From assembly GCA_026545225.1 (NCBI GenBank), contig CM048849.1, positions 8,148,041-8,212,040 of the forward strand: DNA of 64,000 nucleotides. The letters are read 5' to 3'. The stretch is from Cornus controversa. Lineage: Eukaryota; Streptophyta; Magnoliopsida; Cornales; Cornaceae. Shown here piece after piece: positions 10,167 through 23,844 of this stretch. Within the stretch, counting starts at the first letter, position 1, and each line of letters begins with the position of its first letter. The notes beneath the pieces are model-generated. The model searched no databases. It was not told the DNA's origin and saw only the letters and a program-made list of their open reading frames with translations. Both the position numbers and the translations under genes were made by a program.

Positions 10167-13100
10167 CTGCAACAACAGAGAAACAAGTAAAATAAGTTCA
10201 CACCAGGGTATTCTAAAACTGGGCACAGAAATAAAAAGGAACAAGAGCCAAAGCAGATCACATGAAGAAGATAATTTCATAATTGAAATTTCAGTATGGA
10301 AAAAAAAAAAGGAACATTACAGCAATATGAGCCAAGGGTGACTCCTCGTGAATGCCATTGCACAACTCTACTAAAGCTTGGTTGACTTCCACAGCCATTA
10401 TAGTAACAGTACGCGACAAAAATATTTGACTATTCATGTTGACTTTATCGGCCAGTAGCCGCATCGTCTCCTTTGAACCAGACTTGCTGCCACGAAAACT
10501 TGGGGGAATTGTTGGTTGCTCAGATAAATTCATGGAGAAACAATCGACAATAACATTATATTCTTTATCACACATTACGGCATGCAATAATCCCACCTGT
10601 TCAGAGTATTAATAGAAAGAATCAACCAAAGAGTCACAAAAATCCATATGGAAAAATAATTGCTAAAACAGAAACCATGTCAAAAGCTTATCAAAGGCTG
10701 TTTGAAGAAAAAATAAATTTTCCTCCTCTCAGGCATTTTAAAGTAATTTATCCCTGATAAAAAAAATTGACATAGTAGATTGAAATATGATAATATATAA
10801 TAAATGAAGTAAGCATTGTCAGCTCACTCTTATAGTTGTATTATTTCGAAAAATAAAGTGAATAATTGAATAATAATTACAGTCCACTAAAAAAGTTGAA
10901 AATGAGGTATACAAATTTTTAAAAAGAAAAAAAATTCTAATATTAAAAAAAAGTCAAATTTAAAACACGAGAATTATATAATTTTATATTTCTTACCAAA
11001 AATAAAATTTTCAAATTTTCAATTAAAATATAATTAGATAAATGAGACTCCACTTCATTGCAAAATGACTTTATCATTACACATACAAAACAGAACAGAT
11101 AGAACATCAGAATTCAAGCAAGCATTTCTCAAATGTCCAAAAGGTAACATTTTGGTATATATCTGTCCACTTCAAACTGTATTATGGTTCATATTCTCAA
11201 CCAATTAGTCATGACAGGCAACTGAAGACGTGGAGCAGATTTGGATGGTCTATGTTGATGCAGAATGGAAGGTTGACATATATATTAGAAAAAACTTTTA
11301 TAGATTATGTAGTTGCATCTCACTATCTTAGATAACAATGTTGGAACTATTATAGATTTGACAATAAAGTGTCCACATATGGAGGACCTATCATCATATT
11401 CCCTTCAGTAAAAAGGTAACAGTTTCCCAGATGAGAGAGAACAATTCAAAGAAAGTTACTATCATTTCCCCTAATTGAGGATGACGTTGGTGGCTATTTT
11501 TTTTCAAGTCACAGTAAACTAAGGCCATTGCTGTGTCAGACATTTATGAAAAGTATCAGTTGGATATCAGTTATGGATTTCAAAAGCTTAAGACCATAAG
11601 ACTATCCAAGCCCACCAAAGTACCACCCATTTGAATAACCACACTTAACAAGGTTGAACAAAATGTTTTTTGCACAACAAAATTCTAGTTCCATTTACAC
11701 TTAACAGCACAGTTGATAGTAATTTCAGGTAAATGAAAATCATCCTTGATATCATATCCCTTGTGCCTATCCCAAAATAAAAAATAAAAAAATCCTTTCG
11801 ATCCAATATTGATACATGCTTAGCAAATAAAGATAAAAAAGAGAGCAAATTAGGACTCCATAAAATTATAATTTCTCCCCTTCAGTTTATATAAAAATCT
11901 CAATCGAATAAAACCAAATTATTAGCATTGCTCCTGAACAATAACATTTAACGTTCGTCAACTTTCTTTAACATTTCAGACAAACCAAGCCCCTACTAGT
12001 AAAATAAGTCCTCCAAAATTCTGCCATATATTTAAAAGGGAATCGTAAAGCACATATTTTCTAATTTGAAAAAAAAAAAGAAAGAGAACTTTATAAAATA
12101 CTACATTCCAAAAGATTCATATATGATGCAAATTTGGTCTTAAATGTGTTACATGGACTGTCTTATTCCCCTCAATGAAACTATCTCAACACAACACAAA
12201 ACAAAATGCATATACGATATTCATTGGGCATGAGAACCCAATTCGAACACCCCATCCTCTACATGTGATGATAGAAGAACAATATTACATTTGACAACAG
12301 AGAAGGGTTCCTACTTCTAAGATAGATAAAAATCCATTTTTAACCACATTTTTTAATCTAAATTTTAATCAAGTATATCCTTAAAAAACAGTAACATCTT
12401 ACATTACACTCTTAGATAGGAGAGAACATATTTAAATGTGGACAATTTGTCTACATATCTATATCCAACTTTTGGATACATTTCTAGTCAAGTTCTTATG
12501 TTCCAAGAATTGGGATTTAGGAATGTCCAACACCTAGGCACACACACACACAATTCATCTCCTCAAGTCCATGTATTCCATTCCAAAATAAGTTTGTCTT
12601 TCCTTTTTCGGGATGTCCAAAATAAGTCTCCCTTTTGAAAAGTCAATGTACAAAAAGTTGAACATTGCAAAGTATTGGACGGTGAATTACAACAAACCAT
12701 GTTACATGTTATGTCAGGACCCGCCTCATGCGGTGCAAATATTGTCCGCTTCGCACCCTCTTGGTGCTCAGGATTTTAAAACATGTCTACACAGGTAGGA
12801 GGTCCACCCCCCCCCCCCCCCCCCCCCCCCGGTTATAAGTGCCGGCAACTTCTTCCCAGGCAATGTGGGAAGTCATAATCCCTCCCCCATGGGATCCAAC
12901 ATCCTTGCTAACGTGACCTTAATAGGTTGTGCACGGTGCCCCCATATTCTGGCTGAGGATTGACTTCGATACCATCTGTAATGACTGCACACATTGTGCA
13001 AATATTATCCTCTTTGCGCCCTCTTGCCACTCATGGTTTTCAAAACGCATCTACACAAGCATGAGACATCCCCCTTATAAGTGCTAGCGCCTTCCCCTCC

Positions 13101-16100
13101 CAGGCAATGTGAAACGTCACAAGTTAGATTGACAAAGCCTGAAGAGAAAATCAAACTATGTTATATGCACCATTACTAAGATGGGGTTGGGGAACAGATG
13201 GAGGAGATGAATTCACCATTGTATCTCAACTGTTGAGTTCCCAGTCCTGGTGAATGGTTGTCTAGCCGGACTCTTTAGTTCTTGAGACTTCCGGCAAGGA
13301 GATCCGCTCTCCCCTTTTATGTTCATCATTATCATGGAGGCTTTCAAAAAATAAATGAGAAGGGCAGAAGGGCTTGGCTTTATTAGAGGCTTTATGGTGG
13401 GTAGAGATCCGTACCACTTGGTGGTTTATCATTTGCTCTTTGCAGATAACACAATTGTCGATGGAGGACCAGCTCAGATGCTTGAGATGTGTCTTCATGT
13501 TTCTAGGAAGTCTCAGGCTTGAAGATCAACATTGGGAAGAGCGAGTTGGTTCCAATTGGGGTGGTAGAGGAGATTCGGCGTTTTGCTAATATTCTTAGTT
13601 GTGGGGTTGGCTCTTTCCCTATCTCTTACTTGGAATTGCCGTTGGGAGCCTCGTAGAGGAGGGCTTCCATTTGGGATCCAATGGTAGACCTTTGCTGATA
13701 TTTCAGTGTCTATATTAGTTGTAAGATAGAGAAAGAGGATTTAGAGGAATTTTCAGTGGGGTGGTATGGGAGATGCGTTCAAATACAACTTGGTGAATTG
13801 GGGAAATGTGTGTAGCCCCATTCAGATAGAGGAGTTGGGGATTAGGAGGTTAGATTTGTTCAACAAGGTTTTGTTGGGCAAATGATTTTGGAGATTTGGG
13901 GGAAAGAGAAACAGACTATGGAGGAGGGTCATTGTTTGTAGGAGTGGGGAGGGTGTTAGAGTGGTTTATCTAGGGAGGTGAGTTCTTCTTCGGGGGTGGG
14001 CGTTTGGTAGCTTACCAAGAATGGTTGGGATTAGTTTTCCAAACACATTCGCTTTAGGGTCAAGAGCGGGTGACACGTCAGGTTTTGGATGGATTTCTGG
14101 TGCGGGGACATTGCATTGACTCACAGGTTTCCACACATTTTCAGGATTGCTATGGATAGATATGCCTTCATTGCTGACTGTTACCGACTAGATAAAGAGA
14201 GGTCGACTTGGGACTACAGTTTCGAGAGAGTTCTATTATTGGAAGCTTGTAAAGGTAGAAGAGTTTTTAGCATTGTTATACAGCCAAGTGATGGAGGGGG
14301 GAGGGAATGATGAGATGGTTTGGATGAGATCCCCGATGGTTTGAATTTAATTTTTGTCAGTCAATTGTTTGACTCTGGATTTTTAGTTCATTTCTTTTCA
14401 ATTGGTAGTGTTGTGCACGATCCTCATTCCAAGAAGTAGATTGAGATAAGTCGCAGAGGGAGGATTGTATGTGGTAGGCACTTTCCAGCATAACTGTTAT
14501 CTTCACGCTGCTAGGCACTTTCCAGGATTTCTGAGCCCATTTTGCAATCCTTTCTAAGCTTCCCACTTCTCTGTCAAATCTCCTAACCAAACAAGTATGA
14601 AACATTGCCCTCCTCCTCTCAGTACTCCTGTCCGACACGAACACTTCATGGACACTCCTGGACACGTCTCCAACTTCATGCTCGTCTCTGTAATTTAAAA
14701 TTAATTTTTATTATTTCGATCACTTGACCAACACATCGTGGACACTTGCTCGACACATCTCGAACACTTCAACACATTCCAAACACATGACAAACACATC
14801 CCACACCCTATCTTTATCAAACAAACACATGACAATCTCAGAAACAATATTATGCACATACATCGAAGTGTCCAACCTCCTTTTCTTTAAAAACTGACAT
14901 TAAACACATGTGAAAGTATGTGATGAAAAAAATATATAACTATAATGATAAGATATGATAGTAATACAATATATTCTTCTTGGTATATGAATAGCTTCAA
15001 TTTCTAACTTATGTAACTTTAGTATAGAAATTATAAATAAATTATAGTTCTATAATTGTCTTATTCAATAGATATATAAATGAAAATTTATATTTATATT
15101 AGGCGTATCATACCATGTTTGTGCCCTACTTTTTTCGAGTTTGATGTGTTGGCGTATCTGTGTCATATCCTGTCCGTGTCCATGCTTCTTAGGCAGCAAT
15201 TCTTTGTATATTGCACCATCTTTGGGGTACTTTACACCTGAGTTTATTCTTTACCTCCACCTCTACTTCGAAACTTCGAGCTTTTTCTGACTAGCTAGTG
15301 ATTCCACAAATCACAAGTAGACCTGTCAATGGATCAGATTTTGATCCAAATCCGATCCGAACCCGAGCCAATAATTAGGATATGGATTGAACATTCAATC
15401 CGATAATTCATTAGCAATTTGAATCCGATAATCCGTTAGCTAAACAAATCAGATATGAATTATGGTCGATTCGATCCGAAATAATATAATATATAATTTA
15501 TCATAAATATATTATCTAATGTTATAACATATAATATTTACGTGCTATTAAATTTTTTTTTATCATTATTTCCTTCTTATTCTTACCTCTCTCTATTTTG
15601 TCTTTCTTTATAGATTTTTCTTTAATAAAAAGTGAAATACTTATTTTTCTACTACTTTTTTTTTTATATTTTATTTTTCTTTTCTATTTTTTTTCCTAAT
15701 CATTATTTTCTAACGTCTTTTGAAATTAATTTTTTTTAAAAAAAATTATATTATTTTTCGGATCGGGTTATCAGATCGGATATCCGATTAATAACAAATC
15801 AGATATAGATTTAATTATATATAATCTGTCGGGTTACGGATCGGATTAGCTATAACTCTTATCGAGTTCGGATCGGATAAGGCCTGATATGATCCGAATC
15901 AGATCCGTTTATAGGTGTAATCACAAGTCCGCTATTGGCTTTTGTATTTTCCAAGGTGACTCCCATTTCCTAAAAAAGCAAGAAGCAAACTGTTGTTTCT
16001 CACTCTTCTACTGAGCCAGAGTATCGTGCTATGGCAACTACTACAACAGAGACAGTTGGGTTGTGGAGGCATCTTGGTGTTTTGGGTGTTTCACTCTCTC

Positions 16101-19100
16101 ATTCTACTCCTATGTATTATGATAACAAGAGTGCCATTCTTATCGCACACAATTCTATCTTTCGTGAATGTACCAAGTATATCGAGATTGATTGTCACTT
16201 TGTCCACCATCACCTATAGCTTGGCACTATTTCTTGGCCATTTGTTTTTTCTTATATGCAGTTAGTTGACTTCTTCACAAAGTCCAATACTATTGAGCCT
16301 TTTCGTTTTCTTCTTAGCAAACTCTCGAGGCTTACTACTGTCACATTGTGAGTTTGAGGGGGTGTTAGAGATGTATGTTAGAGATTCTCTAATTTATTCA
16401 TGTTAGGGGTAATATTGTATTTTTCTTTCTTTTTAGTTGGTCAACTTTTAGGGCATATTTATTTTTGTATTCTTACGATTTTATATTGTACAAATGAATA
16501 TACACGACTTGTTTTCTCCTCTCTCTTCTTCCTGATCAAAATTCACGCATTCATACTATAGACGTCTCCCCTTCTCAGATTTTCTTTACTTGTATAGTAA
16601 TTATAACAAGTTGCATTGACAACTCTTACATTTTCAAGACAAAAGCACAAAAGATTATATGATAATTATAACCTGTCTAAAATATTTTGCTGACCAAATC
16701 AACTCTAGCACTTAGTCTAAAAGATTTAAACTTGCCAAACTATTTCACTGACATCTTAAATGATTCATTATTATAAAATATATACATAGAATCAAGCCTT
16801 CAAGTATTATTTAGCCACATTCCCAGAAATGTTTAGCCAGAACTACTTTGAAGGTATAAACATATATTAGTCCACTGTATATTTTGAGAATATGAGCAAG
16901 ATATAGCTAGAGGTAGAACGGAAAAAAAAACCACACAACCAAGAAAGGAGACAGTGTCCGGCAGTTTAGCATATTGTTCTTTTAATTGCTTACACGAATG
17001 AACATTGATAAGAGTCCACACCGAGGAAGTAGATAAACCCAACAACCAACAAACCACCCCCCCACCCCCCACCCACCCCCCCCAAACCAAATCTCCACAT
17101 ATATGTATATTACACTGCAAAATCAACTATAAAGAGGCAGCAACCTAGATCATATTGCTTGACGACTGCTAAATTGACCATAGAAGCTGAACGAGAAGAA
17201 ACAAGAAAGATAAAAAAGGGTAAAGGAAAAGGAGAAAATCTAACACAAATGTTACCTTCACTTCTAAAGAAAAAGTTGGTACTTTTCGGAAAACATCCCT
17301 TAAACTGCGCCGCACATAAACATGAATTTCTTGCCCTTCCCTTATCAATGGTTTACCTATACAACCATTGATTCCTACAGCCATGTTGATCCCCAAAATC
17401 TGCAATTTGGCAAAGAGACTTAAAATATTCAAGTAGTTAAGTTTAAACCATATCTGAATCAACGCATTAAAATGAAAAAGAATTACCTCTGCATCAAGAA
17501 CATCAAGATGCACAGCTGAAGGATCTTTCTCTGGGCATCCATGCCAGCTAAACTCATTTTTCACTTGTAGCTGGCCCAGATCAAGTTGCATGAAACTGCC
17601 AAAATGATAGAATCATAGTAATAAAGAGTTCATCAACATTCAACAACTAAATCAGCCAATATAATACTTTAAAATCTTAGTAATACATATAAAAGAGTAA
17701 CATAATTTAGGAGGTCTACATTCCCCTTCTGAAATCTCAAGAAGCAGAAATATGAGCAGAGCGTTCCAGAAAAAGCTATCAGCATCACTAGAGCCACTAT
17801 GAAATTTGTTGCCCAAGACTCAAAAAGGAAATAACTAAAAAGCACACAGAAAAGAAGTGTCTTATCATCAAATATTAGGAGCATTTTGAGTCCACAAAGA
17901 AACAAATAATTTTTTTTTTTTTATTCCTCCAAACTCAGTAGACAGGTTGGAGCCATAGAGAAGATATTAAACATACATGCATTAAACACTCAGGTATATT
18001 TTATTACCTAATAAAATAAAGCTTCCAGAGAAGGAAGATAATGAGAACGGTTAAGAACACAAGACAAAAGTAGACCACTAAAAGGGCACTCTGACACAAA
18101 AAAGGATGTGGAAGGAAAAGAAGAATCAATTAAGATGAATAGTATGTGGAACAGAGAGTATATGGGTGGGCATGAAAGTTAGATCCAAGTTATCATGATC
18201 AGGAACAAAGCAAAATATAAGCAGAAAGAGAGAGAGAGATGTTCAATATCAGCAACCCTTATCAAATGACAAATGTTGTAGCACCTTTAGATTTTGCCAA
18301 TATCAAGAAAATTGTGTATATCACTTTATCTGCTCATTTTTTTTCATCCTTTTATTGTGACAAACTTTAGACTAATTCAAGGACTGGATGATAGAAATTA
18401 GTTTGGAGAAGTACGGACTCTTTGCTCATTGAATTCCTTGGCACAATTATTATAGGCGTTTCCAGTGAAAGGTCCAGCTTTAAGGCAGAGGCTCCATCTA
18501 TCTCATATTTGTTTATCAACCACTCTAATTCGCCAACTTTATCAACAAGTCTAATTGCTTCTTCTGTATGTGGGGTGGCAAGTTCCATAAAGTATGCAGT
18601 AACCTGCAAGAGCATGTTCCCACTAGTTTTGTGAGAGATTCCAAACAACCATCAAAATAATTTGATGGCAAAAAGGATGTCAGAGAACAAACAGCAGATC
18701 ACCAAGCCTGAAAAATAGAACTAGATAAAAGAAAGGAAAAACATTTATCCGCTTACAAATCAACAGTAACAGCAAGTATGGAAGCTTAAATAATACTTTT
18801 ATTCTTAATATGTCCCAAAATAAGTATCCCTTTTTAAAAAGTCAATGTACAAAAATTTGAACATTCCTAAATTTTACTTCTCAAAACTTTCCCAAATTAA
18901 CAATGAAAATCTTCATTTTGGAGGTTAGTTTTGGAATTTAAAGGGCACACACATTAAATGCATATTCCCTTGAAAAGCTGGACTGACAAGGGACAGTTTA
19001 TTGGAGAGAGAGAGAGAGAGTATGAACATTAAGAAATAGTTAACATGTGCTTGCGACTACAGAAACAATGCAAACAGTAACATCTGAACTTACCTCCTGA

Positions 19101-22100
19101 ACAAACCTATAGAGGAAAACAATGCGAACAGCAGAAAGGTGACCACACAAGCTATAATCATATCCTTCATAGTCATCATCTTCAGCACTAAAAGACTTGA
19201 ATGTAAACTGTGCAGAATATATATATTAATATGAAAAGAGAGAAGTGTCTCAGTAAAGGGTAACACAGACAAAGAAGGAATAAGTAATAAACAGATACGA
19301 ATCTTGTGAGATATCATCTTCAAATCAAATAAATAATAATGAACCTTGATGAGGGATTCAGCCTCCTGATTGCGTGGATTACAAAGCCAACCCCAGCAGT
19401 GATCTGTTCCAAGTGACATATCACACAGCCTGAAATTCCCTAATGTGCCTTCAATAGAAATAGAACTTGGATGAACCTTAAAAATAACAAGCACAAAGTC
19501 AGAAAATGAGAATAAAAGCCTGAAAGAACAAAACATTTCATTTAAAAAGAGAAAAGGAAAAAATCACAAAAATCAATAATCAATAATCAATCCTTAAACT
19601 GGAAAAAAAAAATCTATACAGTGAGATGAACCTCATAAACAACAATGATGCTCATAATGAAAATTAAAACTAACAAATTCCTTATTGATACAAGATACAG
19701 CTTATAGTCTAAGATAGATGGACTTTTCTATATATGTTGAAAACCCAATTGGACATAAAACGCCTAGGTTGGGGTATTGGTATCGGATATGTATCTGACA
19801 TCCCTAGTTGGACATGTATTTATCAAGCATATCCGATTACTCAACTACGATAAAAATCGGCTAAAGCTGTCTTCTTATGTTCCTTTTGTTATATTATTGA
19901 TTCAAATGAGTGAAGTGTCCATGTTGAACAATTTATATTACATCAAAATACCATTCCAATTTATTGAAAATAAAAGAAAAGAAATTAAGAAATGAATATT
20001 TAGGTTTTGGGATTCGATAAATCTGGCGAGACACTTACCTACACCTAACAAATATGCGAGTTCATAATACATAAACCATAGTTACAATTTAGGAAGCAGG
20101 TAGGAACGATGGATATCAAAATGAGCACTGTGGTTATATAAAATATGAGAAGCAATGTAAGAGAACAAACTGATATACAATACCATAAACTAAAAAAAAA
20201 AAAAAAAACTCAGTAAAACAATCAAGTTTTAAAATCAAACTAACAATCTCAAATTCCACTTGTTTGAAACCACAAAAAGAAGAAACCTATATATGTTAAT
20301 TAAAATTCAAAAATTAACTGCCAATCATAAAAAAAACATTATTCTGTAAACATGGTTTAGGGAGTCGGCTTATACAGGGAACTGACCGAGCTGGGATGAA
20401 ATAAGCAGGAGTTGTTCCCTTCCCAGCCTGTTAATTTAAAATGAAAATAACAGGTGACTTGGCAGGAACACAGGCTGACTCGGCCAGACTCAATCTGTAA
20501 TGGCCGAATGACTAATGGTAGTGATGCCCAACCACCTGTTTTAGCGCCAATAGCCATTTCTATTCCATCCATTTCCATTCAATCTCTCTTTAACAACCCT
20601 CGCTCACCTTCGAACTTACTCATCCTAAACCCTATTTATTTGAATCAAAAGTTCAAAACTCAAATATATATATTATGTCATATATCTTGCACTAAATTCT
20701 AAATCTAACAATCTATCAAGTTTTTGACTATTTTCGAGTTATTTTCAAAGGAGTAAGTGATTTACAGTTCCATCATTTAAATAACAATTTTTTTGTGTTA
20801 TAAATTGTATAGATTCGATGACGGATCTACATGGGAATTGTTTGTTGCTAGTTTCAGATTTTTTATAATATTCTATTTTTTTATAATTTGATGTTGAAAT
20901 TTTATATTCTATTAATTTAAAAAAAAAATTGTATCAATAGATTATAAACTATTAATTTTTATGTTTCAACTTGTAATTTCTACCTATATACTTCACAACT
21001 TATCATAAATTAATTGAAATTTGTAGGATATTTTTGGAAAAAAAAAAAGAATATTACAAAAACTCAAAGAAAACTTTAGAAAGTTACTACAAAATAAGAA
21101 AATTGTTTGTATTGTCAACAACGGTTCAAATGCAATTTATCGGTTGTTTCTCATATTGATTCACCATTCAATATTCATTAAATATAAATAAGAATCTGGA
21201 GTTAAAAATTTTGTATGGGTATGTTTGGGCCATGGCACGAACACTGTTTCTGATACCATTACGAAACGGCCGTTACACCGCAATGGCATCAACATCTACA
21301 ACCACTTCCATGACTTAAAACTTTGTTCATAAAAGAACATACCTTGAAAATTTGCTGAGAGACTCCAAAAATTTTCAAAGGGGGATATGCGGGAAGAAAT
21401 ACTCACTAAGGGCAAGTATTTATAGGCAATTATGGGGATCACACTAAGTAAAGGAAAAAATCATAATTTTAATAGAAATGTAATAACCATGATTCATGGG
21501 TCAAACAGAAAAAAACAAATATAAAATTTACAAGCCATATGATCTCTGTCATAAAGCAGCAAATTCATAGACAATTCATGTTTTCTTAATGACTGATCTC
21601 TTTAGCATGATTCACATGAAATGGGCCAAAAAAATTCAACCACAATGTTATGTCTTCCACTAAGGAAGATAATAACAACACAATGCTGTCAAGTTCTGGT
21701 CAACATGGACTGCTTCATGCAGTCCAGGGTCTAAGAGTACAAGTAAAAAGATTCCTGATCCTTTTACACTCCATCAAGAATATTCCTGTCACGTTTGACA
21801 CAAAGTATCAAGTACTTGCAATCTGTGAAAAGAGCAACTTGTCTGCCAAGCCATAATGTCTGCTGCCTATTAGCTGTCTTTTTTTTTTTTCTTTTATATA
21901 GTATCTGCTATATTATCTGAGCACTGTTAACAATAATATTATTAGTATTACGTATTTTTTTAGTTTGTTAATAGTATTATTATATTTTAAATTTACTGGG
22001 TATTTTCCTAACAATTTACCTTTTAGTTTTATCTTGACTCTCCCATTGCTAGTATCCAAGGTTGGAAGTGAAAAGAAGGCGGATTAGAGTCAGGGAGACA

Positions 22101-23799
22101 ACCGACTGTAAAACGTAAGTCAAATCTTCGATGAATTCTCACTCAAATAAGAAATACCACAAAAAAAAGTCACAAAAATTTAGGCTGGCAACATGGAGCA
22201 TAGGAACATTAGCCGGTAGGTGCAATGAACTAGTGGATACCTTAAAACGAAGGAAAGTGAACGTAATATGATTACAAGAAACTAAATGGAAAGGTGAAAA
22301 AGCTAGAGAAATCGGAGAGGGATTTAAGCTTATCTATTCAGGAGGAAAAGACAACCAACGAAACGAAGTAGGCATAGTAGTGGATCACTACATGAGAGAT
22401 AAAGTTGTAGAGGTGCGAAGACAAGGAGATAGATTAATAGCTATTAAAATTGTGCTAGATGAACATATCTTGAATATAATACTCTCTCGATTCATTTTTA
22501 TTAGTCCCTTTTTGGGAACCTATCTTTTTAAGATGGTGGGTTGTACTATTTTTTTATTATATTGGTAGTGAATGATTTATCAAATTTACCCATAGTGGAC
22601 CCACAGTGATGTCTTAATTGTTTTTATAAATTCAATGCAAGAAGGTTTTATTGGTAATGTTACAAAATATAGTAAATTGACTTTTGAATTGGGACAAATA
22701 TTTTGGGACAACCGAAAATGAAAAGGTGGACAAATAATATGAGACAGATGGAGTAAGTGCATACGCTCCTGAAGAAGAATTAGATGACACTACAAAGAAA
22801 CTCTTTTGAGACCCGTTAGATGAATTAAAACAATCTATACCAAATCATGAGAGTATCTTCGTAGGCGGTGCCTCTAATGGACATGTACGAGTTGATAGGA
22901 TGGGATATACATGAACCCATGGAAGGTATGGTTTTGGAGAGCAAAATGAGATAGGAGAAACACTTTTAGACTTTGCAAAAGCTTGTGACTTAGCTATAGC
23001 CAACACTCTCTTTAAAAAAAGAGAAGAGCATCTAATAACATATAAAAGTGGAATGAGTAAAACACAAATTGATTTTTGCTTGTATAGAAGAAGGGAATGG
23101 GATTCATGTAAAGATTGCAAAGCAATTCCTGGGGAGAGTCTCACAAACCAACATTGTATACTAATTTTAGACATGAATCAAAGGGTTTAAGTATAAAAAC
23201 GTAAAAAAATGTCATAAGAACATTAAATGGAAAGATTTAAAGGGTTGTAAAGCAGTCACATTAAAGAACAAATAGTAAGGGATACACAATGGGATTGGAA
23301 TGAGGATGTAAATAACTTATGGTCTAACATGGCAAATTACATTAGGAATAAGGCAAAAGAAGTTTTGGGCGAAACTAAAGGAGAGAAGTTCATTAAGAAA
23401 GAGATATAGCGGTGGAATGAGGAAGTACAACCAGCGTTATAAAAGGCTCTAGGCGCTAAAGGTCCTTTGGAGTCTAGGCGCAAGGCGAGGCCAAGCCTGA
23501 GTGAAGTGAGGTGCACAATTGAAAAGTTAAATTACTATAAAAGAATTCATATCTCATAATCAATATTTTTAAAAACTCATATCAAATATGAAAAAATAAA
23601 TCCATCAACCATGGCATTCAAGAACTATAAAATGAAGCAAAGCACAAAAAAAAAGCATGAAATGGAAGGAAGACACAGAGAGAGGGATAGAAAAAAGAAA
23701 ATTTGTTTTTTTTTATAAAAAAACAACGGAAATAATTGAGGATAAAATCCAAAGGAGAAGAAAAACAAAAAAAAAAAGAGTGAGAGAGAAAAATACAAC

Positions 23800-23844
<45 letters not shown>

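Larger units (their letters stand above)
15230..16557 (+). mobile_element. Copia remnant: RNase H end plus 3' LTR, split by a hAT element
   Basis: Left piece: ASDSTNHKS is readable just before 15318. Right piece: [11 protein letters not shown], then [24 protein letters not shown] and [19 protein letters not shown], which are the copia RNase H landmarks. Polypurine GAGTTTGAGGGGG leads into TGTTAGAG at 16363, the start of an LTR of about 190 bp with a T-rich leader. The reading frame is broken by stops. The 5' part of the element is absent, replaced by the family-B MITE region. Confidence 0.8.

Noticed and set aside
12438-12798. Two plus-strand frames of about 60 codons
   Set aside because: They run through a small dispersed repeat and into the TRIM LTR; no codon structure or homology.
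12807-12830. Poly-C and poly-G tracts (also 8313-8330) as functional signals
   Set aside because: Homopolymers of this length are prone to slippage and assembly error. Recorded only as repeats.
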